DNA of 64,000 bases, from NCBI GenBank assembly GCA_020845705.1, contig JADLFH010000030.1:1-64000 (forward strand), given 5' to 3'. A program made the position numbers and the translations under genes. This document shows positions 8,864 through 17,056 of the stretch, piece by piece (position 1 is the stretch's first letter; the number at the start of each line of letters is the position of its first letter). Below the pieces are notes generated by a model. That model did no database searches and was not told where the DNA came from. It worked only from the letters and a program-made list of their open reading frames with translations. Origin of the DNA: Microthrixaceae bacterium. Lineage in GTDB: Bacteria; Actinomycetota; Acidimicrobiia; Acidimicrobiales; Microtrichaceae.

Positions 8864-9261
8864 CGCCGGCTCTCGGACTGGACGACAACCGTGCGATCGA
8901 CGCCCTCCACACCCATTCCCTCGGCCAGCAGCGACGGCAGCAGGCGCAGCCCCGGTGCCTGCACGCGCAGCGCCACAGCTCCGTCGTCGGCGGGTACGAA
9001 GCTGAGCGACACCTGCTCCCCGTAGCGGCCCAGGCTCGCCCTTGCGCGGGACAGCGCCTGCGCTTCCACTGCGGCGCGTTCGGCCGAGGCGGGGGCGAGG
9101 GCCACCTCGAGAGCGGCGTCGTGTGCCACGGCGTCGACCGTCGAGATGGCCCAGAGGTTGAGCAGCACGTGCGCTGCGAGGAACAACAGGGTCAGGAACA
9201 CCCCGACGCCGAAGGATGTGCTGAGGACCCCGCTGCCCGTCTCCTTGCGGCCCGCGGGCAC
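8860..9261 (-). CDS. TadE-like membrane-anchored pilus protein
   Basis: The frame is open from an ATG at 9312, but a GTG at 9259-9261, one base after the stop of the pilin-like gene, gives a 133-residue product without a 50-bp overlap and is preferred. The leader GRKETGSGVLSTSFGVGVF runs into a single hydrophobic helix, and its GxGV(I/L)ST motif matches that of the upstream Flp-like pilin. The C-terminal domain is extracytoplasmic and lacks a recognised catalytic motif. A minor pilin or assembly role is inferred from context. Confidence 0.62.
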   Translation of the reverse strand: MPAGRKETGSGVLSTSFGVGVFLTLLFLAAHVLLNLWAISTVDAVAHDAALEVALAPASAERAAVEAQALSRARASLGRYGEQVSLSFVPADDGAVALRVQAPGLRLLPSLLAEGMGVEGVDRTVVVQSESRR

Positions 9262-9262
9262 C

Positions 9263-9424
9263 TCAGCGTCCGACCTGCTGGATCTGGGTTCGTGTCGTGC
9301 TGGCGGCGTCATCGAAGATCGTCTTGAAGCCGACCCACATGGCGACGCCGAGGAACGCGATGATCAACACGGCGATCGCAGTGGAGATCACGCCTTCGCC
9401 TCGTTCGTTGCGGGTTCTGCGCAT
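9263..9424 (-). CDS. Flp-like pilin
   Basis: The ATG at 9422-9424 has a ribosome binding site (GAAAGG) about 9 bases upstream and gives a 53-residue protein, the size of Flp pilins. A basic leader (MRRTRNERG) precedes a single long hydrophobic helix starting EGVISTAIAVLIIAFLG, then a short polar tail. Flp pilins are cleaved after a glycine by a TadV/CpaA peptidase and form the pilus shaft. The usual Glu-Tyr pair at +5/+6 is not present, so it may be a divergent pilin. An alternative GTG at 9478 overlaps the tadC stop. Confidence 0.6.
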   Translation of the reverse strand: MRRTRNERGEGVISTAIAVLIIAFLGVAMWVGFKTIFDDAASTTRTQIQQVGR

Positions 9425-9474
9425 TGCTGGATGCCTTTCGTGAGGACCGCGCTGCGGTCGTTGGAAGGGGAAGT

Positions 9475-10386
9475 TCACGTCCCTGTCAACTGCTTCATCG
9501 CATCGACGAAGGGAACGGCCATGAAGACGACCCCGGGCAGGAGGGTCGCCACGGTGACGGGGATCCAGACGGTCTGTCCCCGCCGATCGAGCGTCTCGAT
9601 GAGGTCACGGTGAACCTCTCGTCGGACAAGGCGGGCCTCGTTGGAGATGAGAGCGCCGAGGTCCGTGGCCTCGCGGTTCATGGCCAGCACTCCGACGAGG
9701 CGATCGAGGGCGGCCACCTCCGCCTGTGCGGCGAACTCCTGAAGCGCGGCCAGCTCATCGACGCCGTGTCGCATCCGCCGCGCGGCGGAACGGAACCCTC
9801 TGGAGGTCACGCCCTGTCCTCGTTCACCCACACGGGCCACCGCGCCCGCGAGGGAGTGGCCGGCGCCCAGCAGCATGCCGAGCTGTTCGATCACGATCGG
9901 CAGCTCCAGGCGGATGCGCCGCTGGATCTCCGCGCTCCTGTGGGCGAGGCGTTGCTCGGTGACGAGGTAGGCGAGAGCCGCTGCGGCCAACGGGGCGGAG
10001 ACCATGATCGCCACGGGCGGCCCCAACAGTGTGGTGAGCGTCGCTGTTGCGCCGAACGCCGCGCCGGCGAACGCGAACTGCCGCAGGCGGAACGACGCGG
10101 CGTCATCTTGGGAGCCGATCCTGCGAAGCGTCGTCTCGATGTCGTCGTTGAGCCCGAGCGTGCGCGCGAGTCGCGCTCCGACCGATGTGGCTAGCGGTGC
10201 TGCCAGGTCGCGGAGTGACTCCACCGACAGCACGCCCGAACGCCGTGGTGCCGTGGCACCACTGCGGACGTGGCCGCGGAGGCGCTGGGCCAAGCTGACA
10301 TCGCGGAACCATGGGAGCTCGCCGAGTACCAGCACCGAACCGACCCATGCCGTCACGAACGCGATGAAGACGACGAGGCCGTTCAC
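9475..10386 (-). CDS. tadC: Tad pilus platform protein TadC (type II secretion F family)
   Basis: A 303-residue inner-membrane protein with hydrophobic segments near the N-terminus, around residues 100-145 and at the C-terminus (IPVTVATLLPGVVFMAVPFVDAM). The T2SSF domain between them contains ELPIVIEQLGMLLGAGHSL, typical of TadC/GspF. The GTG at 10384-10386 overlaps the tadB TGA (GTGA); the frame continues upstream antiparallel to nothing recognisable, so that extension was dropped. With TadB it forms the membrane platform driven by TadA. Confidence 0.85.
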   Translation of the reverse strand: MNGLVVFIAFVTAWVGSVLVLGELPWFRDVSLAQRLRGHVRSGATAPRRSGVLSVESLRDLAAPLATSVGARLARTLGLNDDIETTLRRIGSQDDAASFRLRQFAFAGAAFGATATLTTLLGPPVAIMVSAPLAAAALAYLVTEQRLAHRSAEIQRRIRLELPIVIEQLGMLLGAGHSLAGAVARVGERGQGVTSRGFRSAARRMRHGVDELAALQEFAAQAEVAALDRLVGVLAMNREATDLGALISNEARLVRREVHRDLIETLDRRGQTVWIPVTVATLLPGVVFMAVPFVDAMKQLTGT

Positions 10387-11261
10387 GCGAAGACCCGTTT
10401 CTCGTCGGGCAGCCGCAGGATCCGTCCGGACCAGATCCAACAGGCCGCCACCAGTGCGATGCCGAGCGCCACGAGTGTCTGGCCGACAGGGGACTGGTAG
10501 CCGGCCCGGCCGTTTCCCATGGACATGCCGGCGAAGGCCATCCCGATCGGGACGATGATGACGAATCTGCGAGCGAAGCGAACCCCCGCCTGCTTTGAGC
10601 GGGCATCCTTGCGGGTCAGCATGTCCTCGCGGCGATCGGCCGCCAGTTCGGCAAGGCGCCGGTCGAGATCGCTGCCGCCCAGCTCGTGGGCCACGAGAAG
10701 CGTCTCGCAGACGGCGTCGGCCGTCGGGCTGGTGAGCTGGTCCTTGAGCGTGCCGACCGCGCGGGTGAAGTCGGTGGTCAGAACCCAGGTTCGTCTGGCG
10801 GCCTCGAATCCCGAACGAAGCTCCGCGGGGCCCCTCAACCCCACGTCGAGCAGCGCCTGTGGAATGGAACGGCCCGCCGACCCGCACTGCACCCGGATCT
10901 CCTCGACCAGGGCCGGCCACGCGTCCTCGGCCGCCGCGCGCCGTCGCTGTCGTCGTTGGCGGTAGGTGGCCAGCGGGGTGGCGCCGGCCAGCGTCGCTGC
11001 GCCGAGTGCGGGCACGATGCCCCCGAAGCACAGCGCGCCGAAGACTGCTCCGATCCCTGACACGAGCGCGGTAGCGGCGACGAGCTCCCCCATCGACACC
11101 CCGTCGAGGCCGGCCTGGTCGAGCCAGCGCCGGACGCGTGTAGGCCACGGTTCGCGTTCGCTTTGTTCGGGGTTCGCCGGCGGCCGACGTTTTCGGTCGA
11201 AGGCGCTCACGAGCAGGTACACGCCGGAGGCGCCGACCAGGGCGATCAGGGTTGCGTTCAC
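10383..11261 (-). CDS. tadB: Tad pilus platform protein TadB (type II secretion F family)
   Basis: A 292-residue polytopic membrane protein with an N-terminal helix, a hairpin pair around residues 60-95 and C-terminal helices around 230-280. The central cytoplasmic T2SSF domain has AAAEDAWPALVEEIRVQCGSAG and ELGGSDLDRRLAELA. It starts with GTG overlapping the tadA stop and ends overlapping the tadC start. It acts with TadC as the platform for pilin insertion. Confidence 0.85.
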   Translation of the reverse strand: MNATLIALVGASGVYLLVSAFDRKRRPPANPEQSEREPWPTRVRRWLDQAGLDGVSMGELVAATALVSGIGAVFGALCFGGIVPALGAATLAGATPLATYRQRRQRRRAAAEDAWPALVEEIRVQCGSAGRSIPQALLDVGLRGPAELRSGFEAARRTWVLTTDFTRAVGTLKDQLTSPTADAVCETLLVAHELGGSDLDRRLAELAADRREDMLTRKDARSKQAGVRFARRFVIIVPIGMAFAGMSMGNGRAGYQSPVGQTLVALGIALVAACWIWSGRILRLPDEKRVFA

Positions 11262-12544
11262 TGATGGGGCCCGTCGAGGAGTTGTCGAAGATCGTGGCCC
11301 GCGGCGCTGAGCGGATCACGCAGCCGAGTGGGGATCTGTCCGCTCCAGCGGAGGACACCGTCGTGGTCCCGGCGGAACAGGTCGGTGGCGGTGAACTGTG
11401 CAGCGTCGATGCCGCCGGCGAGGTCTTCGACGGCGATGATCTCGCTGACCCGAGGTCCCGATGCGGTTCGCTCTGCGAAGACCACCACGTCGATGGCCTC
11501 GCTCACGAGGGTGTTGAGGGCCGAGACCGTGAGGTCGGCGCCCGAGTCCGAGAGCTGCGCCACGAACCTCAGGCGTGAGAGCGCCTGGCGGGCGGACCCG
11601 GCGTGGATGGTGGTGAAGCCCTTCACTCCTGAGGACAGGGTGAGGAGAAGTGGAAGCGCTTCTCGGTCTCTGACCTCGCCGACGATCGCGATGTCGGGAG
11701 CCATGCGGAGGAAGCCGGCGACGAGCCGGCGTAGGTCTACGGCTGGGCGGTCGGCTCTGGCGGCGCGGGTCTGCATCGATGCGACGTTGGCGAGGGGTAC
11801 GTCGGCCTCGAATACCTCTTCGGCGATCACTACCCGCAGCGACGGGTCCAACTCGGCAGCGCAGCAGCTCAACAGCGTGGTCTTGCCCGAGCCGGGGGCA
11901 CCCGCGAAGACGATCGTTCGACGTGCGGCGACGCATGCGGCGAGGAAGCGCGCTGCGGCGGGTGGGAGCATGTCGCGCTCGACGAGTTGGTCGAGCGTGG
12001 TGAGTGTGACGCCGGTGAACTTGCGGATGTTCACCATGACGTGGCCGCCGCGGGCAAGGTCGCCGTGGACGATGTGGAGGCGTGCTCCGTCGTCGAGTTG
12101 TGCGTCTTGGAGGCCTTCGGCGGGGTCGAGCTTGCGGTGGGAGGACGACGCGCGTTCCAAAAGGCGTGTGAGGGTGCGGACGACGTGGTCGTCGTCGAGG
12201 AAGACCTCGTCGTGGTAACCGCTCTGGCCCTGGTGGCGTCGCACGAAGATCGAGTCGGGGGCGTTGACCATCACCTCCCACACGTCGTCGTCCTCCAACA
12301 ACGTGGTGAGCGGCCCATAACGGGCGACGTTGCGGAATGCCCTCTCTGCGACGAGTTCGGGGTCCGCCAGCGCGTGTGGTCGCAAGCCGCGGCGATGAAG
12401 GTCCTGCCAGGTGGCGATCTCGTCGGAGATCAGGCGACGCAGCAGCTTGTCGCCCTCGTCGCCATCGACACGTTCGAGCTGTGTCCGGGCTCGTTCGTGA
12501 ACGGCCGCCTCGATCGTTGCGAGGGGTGAGACCTGTGCGGTCAT
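11258..12544 (-). CDS. tadA: Tad/CpaF secretion ATPase
   Basis: A 428-residue type II/IV secretion ATPase that powers Flp pilus assembly. The N-terminal domain has the family hallmark YGPLTTLLEDDDVWEVMVN. Walker A is GAPGSGKTTLL, the Asp-box region holds EEVFEADV, Walker B reads DIAIVGEVRDREA, and a His box TTIHAGSA follows. All motifs needed for ATP hydrolysis are intact. It overlaps tadZ upstream and tadB downstream by 4 bp each. Confidence 0.93.
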   Translation of the reverse strand: MTAQVSPLATIEAAVHERARTQLERVDGDEGDKLLRRLISDEIATWQDLHRRGLRPHALADPELVAERAFRNVARYGPLTTLLEDDDVWEVMVNAPDSIFVRRHQGQSGYHDEVFLDDDHVVRTLTRLLERASSSHRKLDPAEGLQDAQLDDGARLHIVHGDLARGGHVMVNIRKFTGVTLTTLDQLVERDMLPPAAARFLAACVAARRTIVFAGAPGSGKTTLLSCCAAELDPSLRVVIAEEVFEADVPLANVASMQTRAARADRPAVDLRRLVAGFLRMAPDIAIVGEVRDREALPLLLTLSSGVKGFTTIHAGSARQALSRLRFVAQLSDSGADLTVSALNTLVSEAIDVVVFAERTASGPRVSEIIAVEDLAGGIDAAQFTATDLFRRDHDGVLRWSGQIPTRLRDPLSAAGHDLRQLLDGPHQ

Positions 12545-13800
12545 CTCGCCACCGCCACCATGTGGGGTACCGCGCTTGGCTCGTCCATCTCGGTTCGGGC
12601 GTTGTTGGTTTGCACCACGTGGAGTACCGATGCGACCACCGCCGAGGTGAGCCCGGCCGGAAAGGGGTGTACTCCACGGTGGATCAACTCGACCGATCGG
12701 CGGAGCGGCACGTGCAGTGCAGCGGTCGGCGGCGCGACCGAGGCGAGCTGGGCGATCGCCTGGGTGATCTCCGCACGCGCCCGTGGTGAGCGGGGCGCGA
12801 AGTTGATCACGGGAACGACCCGTTCGGGCGCCACGCCCAGATCGCCCAGGTCGTCGAGCAGGCGCACCAACTGGCGCACTCCCCGCACACCTGGCGCACC
12901 GACCGCCAGCACCGCCGACGCGCTCCGGGCGCAGCGACGCGCCAGGTGGTTGCGCTCCTCAAGGTCGACGCTGCCGGTTTCGCTGTCACCGTCGAACTCG
13001 GGAGTGCAGTCGGCGACCACCCAGCGGAAGGCTCCGCGCAGCGACGCGAGCACCGCGTCCACCGATCGTGTGGGCAGCGCCGTCCAGTCCCGGGGGCGCC
13101 TCAGGCCGATGAGCAGCGAGTAGCCCCGTCGCTCGACCTCGAAGGTGCAGCGACGTAGTCCGGCGCGGTCGACATCGCCGCCACGGTGGGCCTCGACCAG
13201 CTCCTGTACCGCAGGGACCACGTCGTGTGCGTCGTGGTAAGTGGACTGCATGGCATCGAGGGCGAAGTCGGCGAGAAGGACCGAACCGCGGCCGTCGGCT
13301 CGTCGCGCCAGGCCCTGCGCTGTTGCCGCGGCGATCGTCGATGTGCCTGCTCCTCGGACGCCCACAACCGTCACCAACGGAGCAGCGAACTCGGCGGCGG
13401 CAACGTCGGGGCGGAGCCGGCGCACCTCGCCGAGCGAGCGCAGCGGGGTGGCGGTGTCGCGGAGAGCCGTCACCAACTCCTCGGGGCCGAAACCGCTTCC
13501 CAGGACCGCCGCGGCACCGAGTTGGCGCCAGTCCCGGGAGGATGTGTCGTCCACGACGATGGCGGCGACGGAGTGGTCGCGGCTCATCGCCAACAGGTCA
13601 CGATCGACCCCGTGGCCCAGGCCGTCGACCAACACCGCCGAGATCCCAGCGGCGGCCTCGATGCGAGCGGCCATCTCGGCGGTGCTCACGCACTTGATGA
13701 ACTCGACGGGGATCGCGCCCGACATCGACCACTGGCCGACCTCCGCGAACCAACGGCTTCGGGGCCGTGCGAAGCCCATCACGCAATAGCGCTCGGTCAT
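12541..13800 (-). CDS. TadZ/CpaE-like localisation protein with degenerate P-loop
   Basis: A 419-residue protein with an N-terminal receiver-like region (about 1-125) and a MinD/ParA-like ATPase fold from about residue 140. The P-loop reads GVRGAGTSTIAAATA: the catalytic lysine of GKT/S is replaced by threonine, and no signature lysine precedes the loop, as in several TadZ proteins thought to act as polar localisation hubs. It sits between cpaB and tadA with 4-bp overlaps on both sides. Confidence 0.8.
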   Translation of the reverse strand: MTERYCVMGFARPRSRWFAEVGQWSMSGAIPVEFIKCVSTAEMAARIEAAAGISAVLVDGLGHGVDRDLLAMSRDHSVAAIVVDDTSSRDWRQLGAAAVLGSGFGPEELVTALRDTATPLRSLGEVRRLRPDVAAAEFAAPLVTVVGVRGAGTSTIAAATAQGLARRADGRGSVLLADFALDAMQSTYHDAHDVVPAVQELVEAHRGGDVDRAGLRRCTFEVERRGYSLLIGLRRPRDWTALPTRSVDAVLASLRGAFRWVVADCTPEFDGDSETGSVDLEERNHLARRCARSASAVLAVGAPGVRGVRQLVRLLDDLGDLGVAPERVVPVINFAPRSPRARAEITQAIAQLASVAPPTAALHVPLRRSVELIHRGVHPFPAGLTSAVVASVLHVVQTNNARTEMDEPSAVPHMVAVAR

Positions 13801-14435
13801 GACGAGGACCCCACGGTGCCGATGAGGGCGACTTCATCCCGGGCGCTGGCCGCCAGAACGGTGCCTGCGGTGGCCTCGTCGTCAACGACGAGGGTCACCG
13901 ACAGCTCGTCGCCGGCACCAAGGCCGCTTCGGGGAGCCGTCACGGCACTGACCATCGCTCTGGCGATGACCGAGGAACCCTCGGCGTTCGCTGCCACCAC
14001 ATCGACGCGGTCACCCGGCCGGAGGTCGCCGCCGAGGGCCCGTGCCCCCGACATGGCGACGGTGAGACGGCGCCGCGGGCCGCTGTCTGGTTCGTCACGG
14101 GATACGTGGCCTCGTTGGATGAGGTCCCCGGCGTGGATGGCCGAGGTCGCGACGCGCCCGACCACGTCGTCACCGTTTCCGTATGCGCGTCGGGCGGTGG
14201 CGTCTGCCAACTCCATCGGGGCGAGACCCAGGGCGGCAGCTTCGATCTCCTCACCCTGGGCGATGTCTGCGGTGGCGACCAGCCAGGTCCGCCGGTCGGT
14301 GCGGGTTGCCGCACCGTGGGCCATCATCAGCCCGACCGCTGACAGTGCGACGAGGAGTCCGCCGAGCACCGCCCGGCCCCTTGGAAGGGCGGATCGCACC
14401 CCCAACACCCCCGCCGCTTGTTCTCCTGTGGCCAT
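13797..14435 (-). CDS. cpaB: CpaB/RcpC-like SAF-domain pilus assembly protein
   Basis: The ATG at 14433-14435 follows a ribosome binding site (GGGAGGGCGGC) and gives 212 residues. A transmembrane helix (AVLGGLLVALSAVGLMMAHG) is followed by a SAF domain (TWLVATADIAQGEEIEAAAL, LRPGDRVDVVA). In other bacteria CpaB/RcpC is a periplasmic Tad component. It is the first gene of the operon cpaB-tadZ-tadA-tadB-tadC-pilin. The frame extends upstream to 14609 without conserved sequence and was trimmed. No prepilin peptidase gene is visible in the window. Confidence 0.8.
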   Translation of the reverse strand: MATGEQAAGVLGVRSALPRGRAVLGGLLVALSAVGLMMAHGAATRTDRRTWLVATADIAQGEEIEAAALGLAPMELADATARRAYGNGDDVVGRVATSAIHAGDLIQRGHVSRDEPDSGPRRRLTVAMSGARALGGDLRPGDRVDVVAANAEGSSVIARAMVSAVTAPRSGLGAGDELSVTLVVDDEATAGTVLAASARDEVALIGTVGSSS

Positions 14436-14536
14436 GCCGCCCTCCCACTGATGGCGAAGTCCGAACCGGACCCGGAGAGTGGTACGCCATCTGACGTAGA
14501 GTTTGCAAGCTTTTCGTGAACTGTCATTCGACCCGT

Positions 14537-14556
14537 CAACCTCGGAGCAAGGTTGC
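14537..14556 (+). repeat. 20-bp repeat, copy 1; candidate operator
   Basis: CAACCTCGGAGCAAGGTTGC, identical at 17 of 20 positions to the copy at 14741-14760. Each copy is an imperfect inverted repeat (CAACC, 10 bases, GGTTG). This copy lies 102 bp upstream of the cpaB start and overlaps a TTGACG sequence that could be a -35 element of the pilus operon. Confidence 0.55.
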
Positions 14557-14740
14557 TTGTTCGGGTATCCCCCTCGGCCCGCTTGCGCGCAACTACGCTC
14601 CGCGGTCATGGATCACTCGGTGGAAGCCGAGCTTCAGCACACGGTATGTTGTGGTGTATCGTGGAATCTGCACGAAAGCCCTCTTCTGTCAGTATCTTTC
14701 ACGGACTTCCGGGTCTCGATCGGGAACCGCGTTCTCGAGC

Positions 14741-14760
14741 CAACCCCGGGGTAAGGTTGC
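14741..14760 (+). repeat. 20-bp repeat, copy 2; candidate operator next to the HTH start
   Basis: CAACCCCGGGGTAAGGTTGC, same orientation as copy 1. It ends 7 bases before the HTH gene ATG, so its AAGG may also act as the ribosome binding site. An autoregulatory site is plausible but unproven. Confidence 0.5.
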
Positions 14761-14767
14761 GAATGTC

Positions 14768-15022
14768 ATGAGTTCTTCGTCTGACATCACCTGGCTCAAC
14801 ACGGCGGAAACAGCTCGCCGGCTCGGAGTCACGCCCCGAACGCTGTACCGGTTCATCGACGAGGGGCAGCTTCCCGCGTACCGCTTCGGGCGGGTCATCC
14901 GGCTCAAGGAGTCGGAGGTGGAGGAGTTCATCGATCATTGCCGGATCACCCCCGGCACCCTCGACAGCCGCTACGGCCTCGAGGAGGACCAGAGCTCGTT
15001 CACCGAGTCGAGCGCCACGTAG
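14768..15022 (+). CDS. excisionase-type helix-turn-helix DNA-binding protein
   Basis: An 84-residue protein. Residues 9-58 form a MerR-like winged HTH of the excisionase (HTH_17) type: NTAETARRLGVTPRTLYRFI, then GQLPAYRFGRVIRLKESEVEEF. Actinobacterial BldC belongs to the same fold class and binds direct repeats; whether this is a BldC orthologue cannot be decided here. The ATG at 14768 was chosen because the fold begins right after it and the upstream frame is not conserved. The last 52 bp overlap the convergent gene ending at 14971. Two 20-bp repeats upstream are candidate binding sites. Confidence 0.8.
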   Translation: MSSSSDITWLNTAETARRLGVTPRTLYRFIDEGQLPAYRFGRVIRLKESEVEEFIDHCRITPGTLDSRYGLEEDQSSFTESSAT

Positions 15023-15516
15023 GTTCTCCGCGAGACGGACCCGTTCCGCCGGAGGTGAACAACGTCGATGCCTCCCGCGGTGACTTCGCCGGCGATCCGC
15101 GAACCGTCGGCGAGGACGAGCAGCACCGGGACCTCTGTCCCGACGAACCCGGCGAGTTCGTCTGCGATCTCGATCGAGCCGGCGGGCGACGGCTTCGGCG
15201 TGCTTATGGGTGCAGCGGTGAGACCGTCGGCTTCGACGCAGGTGATCGCACGCGTCCTTAAAGTTCCAAGTCCTTGATCGCCCCGGACACGTATCCAACC
15301 AGCGGCAGTGGTCTCGACGACGACGCGTTCCCGCCGCCCGCTCACTTGGATCGTCGCGGTCGCGGAGGCCTGGGCCAGAGCGTCGAGCAGGCCCTCGAAA
15401 GTCGATTCGGCTGCCTCGATGTCCGCCTCGCGGCGTTTGCGGCGACGCCGATCTGCGGCTTCGACCACCCGAGCGTCGCCGATCTCACGGTCTGGATCCG
15501 GGCTGATGGCGTCCAT
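14971..15516 (-). CDS. conserved protein of unknown function, divergent from phoH
   Basis: I do not recognise this 181-residue protein. The N-terminal half is a charged helical segment rich in Arg and Glu (EAADRRRRKRREADIEAAES). The C-terminal half looks like small beta-barrels (TEVPVLLVLADGSRIAGEVT, GIDVVHLRRNGSVSRRTYVAL), reminiscent of an Lsm-like fold, though this is only an impression. ATG 15516 has AAAGG 6 bases upstream; ATG 15540 is an alternative that overlaps the phoH start. It is divergent from phoH with almost no spacer, and its end overlaps the HTH gene by 52 bp. Confidence 0.6.
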   Translation of the reverse strand: MDAISPDPDREIGDARVVEAADRRRRKRREADIEAAESTFEGLLDALAQASATATIQVSGRRERVVVETTAAGWIRVRGDQGLGTLRTRAITCVEADGLTAAPISTPKPSPAGSIEIADELAGFVGTEVPVLLVLADGSRIAGEVTAGGIDVVHLRRNGSVSRRTYVALDSVNELWSSSRP

Positions 15517-15538
15517 CGGTAACCTTTGTCGGAGCGAC

Positions 15539-16564
15539 ATGGCAGAACCTGAGCAACCGCCCACCGGAGTACCGCCTTCTGCCGCGTCTGTCTCCGATGC
15601 AGCGGGGGTGATCGCGCACCTGCCGGTATCGAAGGTGCATGTACCCGCGAACCACCTGATGACCCAGCTCCTTGGGCCCCGCGACGAGTTGTTGGACCTG
15701 ATCGAGGACGCGTTCCCCGGAGCGCGGATACATGTCCGAGGCACGGAGATCTCCGCAGAGGGCACCGACGCCGAGATCCTCTGCCGAGTATTCGAGGAGA
15801 TGGTCGTGTTGGCGGAGTTGGGCCACCACCTCGATGCTGCGGCGGTCCACCGCGCGATCGACATGGTGCGGGCCGACGAGCGTCCCTCCGAGGTGTTGAC
15901 CTCGGAGGTGGCGAGACGGGCGCGAGGCGGTGTGGTCAAGCCGAAGACCGCCGGCCAGAAGCGTTACGTCGATGCGATCGCCGCGAACATCGTGACCTTC
16001 GGGATCGGCCCCGCCGGTACGGGAAAGAGCTGGCTTGCCGTCGCGATGGCCGTTCAGGCCCTCCAGCGCAAGGAGGTCGACCGCATCGTGTTGACCCGAC
16101 CTGCGGTCGAGGCGGGCGAACGGCTGGGCTTCCTGCCGGGCGATCTCATGGCGAAGGTCGACCCGTACCTCCGCCCCCTCTACGACGCGCTCTACGACAT
16201 GGTGGAGCCCGATGGGGCCCAACGCCTGTTGGAGCGGGGTGCGGTCGAGGTGGCGCCGCTCGCGTTCATGAGGGGGCGCACCCTGAACCGCAGCTTCATC
16301 ATCCTCGACGAAGCGCAGAACACGAGCCCCGAGCAGATGAAGATGTTCCTCACCAGGATCGGGTTCGGGTCCAAAGCGGTCATAACCGGCGACATAACCC
16401 AGGTGGACATCCAAGGTGGCCGCTCGGGGATCATCGGGCTGGAACGGATCCTCGGGGAGATCGAGGGCCTCCAGTTCGTCCACCTCACCAGTCGTGATGT
16501 GGTGAGGCACCGCATAGTCCAAGACATCGTCGATGCGTACGAACGCTCTTCGACCGAGGGCTGA
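15539..16564 (+). CDS. PhoH-family ATPase
   Basis: A 341-residue PhoH-like protein of normal length. Walker A is GPAGTGKSWLAV, Walker B is FIILDEAQNTSPEQMKMFL, followed by KAVITGDITQVDI. The N-terminal part (FPGARIHVRGTEISAEG) resembles a KH-type RNA-binding domain. The family is linked to RNA metabolism because it is almost always next to ybeY, as here. The ATG at 15539 follows GGAGCGAC. It begins the operon phoH-ybeY-corC-era. Confidence 0.94.
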   Translation: MAEPEQPPTGVPPSAASVSDAAGVIAHLPVSKVHVPANHLMTQLLGPRDELLDLIEDAFPGARIHVRGTEISAEGTDAEILCRVFEEMVVLAELGHHLDAAAVHRAIDMVRADERPSEVLTSEVARRARGGVVKPKTAGQKRYVDAIAANIVTFGIGPAGTGKSWLAVAMAVQALQRKEVDRIVLTRPAVEAGERLGFLPGDLMAKVDPYLRPLYDALYDMVEPDGAQRLLERGAVEVAPLAFMRGRTLNRSFIILDEAQNTSPEQMKMFLTRIGFGSKAVITGDITQVDIQGGRSGIIGLERILGEIEGLQFVHLTSRDVVRHRIVQDIVDAYERSSTEG

Positions 16565-16567
16565 GAC

Positions 16568-17056
16568 TTGTTCGATCCCGAGCCGATCACCGTGTGCATG
16601 TCCGACGAACAAGGCGATCATCGGATCGAGGTCGACCGATGGGGGAAGCTCGTAGCCGCGGTGCTCGGGGCGGAAGGTGTGGAGGGACCCGGTGAGGTGT
16701 CGGTGATGTTCGTCGGGCGCGACGCCATGGCTGAGCTGAACGTCCTGCACATGGGCGCGGATGGACCCACCGACGTGTTGTCGTTCCCCTTGGACGCGGG
16801 CGACGAGCTGGGCGCCGGCGACGAGCGACTCGTCGGCGATGTCGTGGTCTGCCCCGCGGTTGCATGGCTCAACGCACCCGACCACGCCGGCAGCTTCGAG
16901 GACGAGCTGGCAGTTCTGTTGGTTCACGGCTGCCTGCACCTGGTGGGCTACGACCACGCCGAGGAAGGGGAGCGAGCCCGGATGTGGGCCCGTGAACGTG
17001 AGCTGATCGCAACCCACCATGGGTCCCTCGGTGCCGATCCATGGAGCGTGTGTTGA
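16568..17056 (+). CDS. ybeY: endoribonuclease / rRNA maturation factor YbeY
   Basis: A 162-residue metalloprotein for 16S rRNA 3' maturation and ribosome quality control. The zinc motif is HGCLHLVGYDH, and the upstream PTDVLSFP block is conserved. TTG at 16568 is taken as the start, since the first beta strand of the family (PITVCMSD here) would be lost if the ATG at 16598 were used; GAGGG lies upstream. The TGA overlaps the next ATG (TGATG at 17054-17058). Confidence 0.93.
   Translation: MFDPEPITVCMSDEQGDHRIEVDRWGKLVAAVLGAEGVEGPGEVSVMFVGRDAMAELNVLHMGADGPTDVLSFPLDAGDELGAGDERLVGDVVVCPAVAWLNAPDHAGSFEDELAVLLVHGCLHLVGYDHAEEGERARMWARERELIATHHGSLGADPWSVC

Larger units (their letters stand above)
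14436..14767. other. shared upstream region of the pilus operon and the HTH gene
   Basis: No gene is seen in these 332 bases, which separate the minus-strand pilus operon from the plus-strand HTH gene. They contain two copies of a 20-bp repeat (14537-14556 and 14741-14760, listed separately). TTGACG on the minus strand (14534-14539) could be a -35 element for the pilus operon, but no good -10 follows at 17-18 bp. Confidence 0.5.

Noticed and set aside
15485-17020. Antisense open frame of 511 codons opposite phoH-ybeY
   Set aside because: High GC content keeps antisense frames open; the opposite strand holds two clearly conserved genes and this translation has no family motif.
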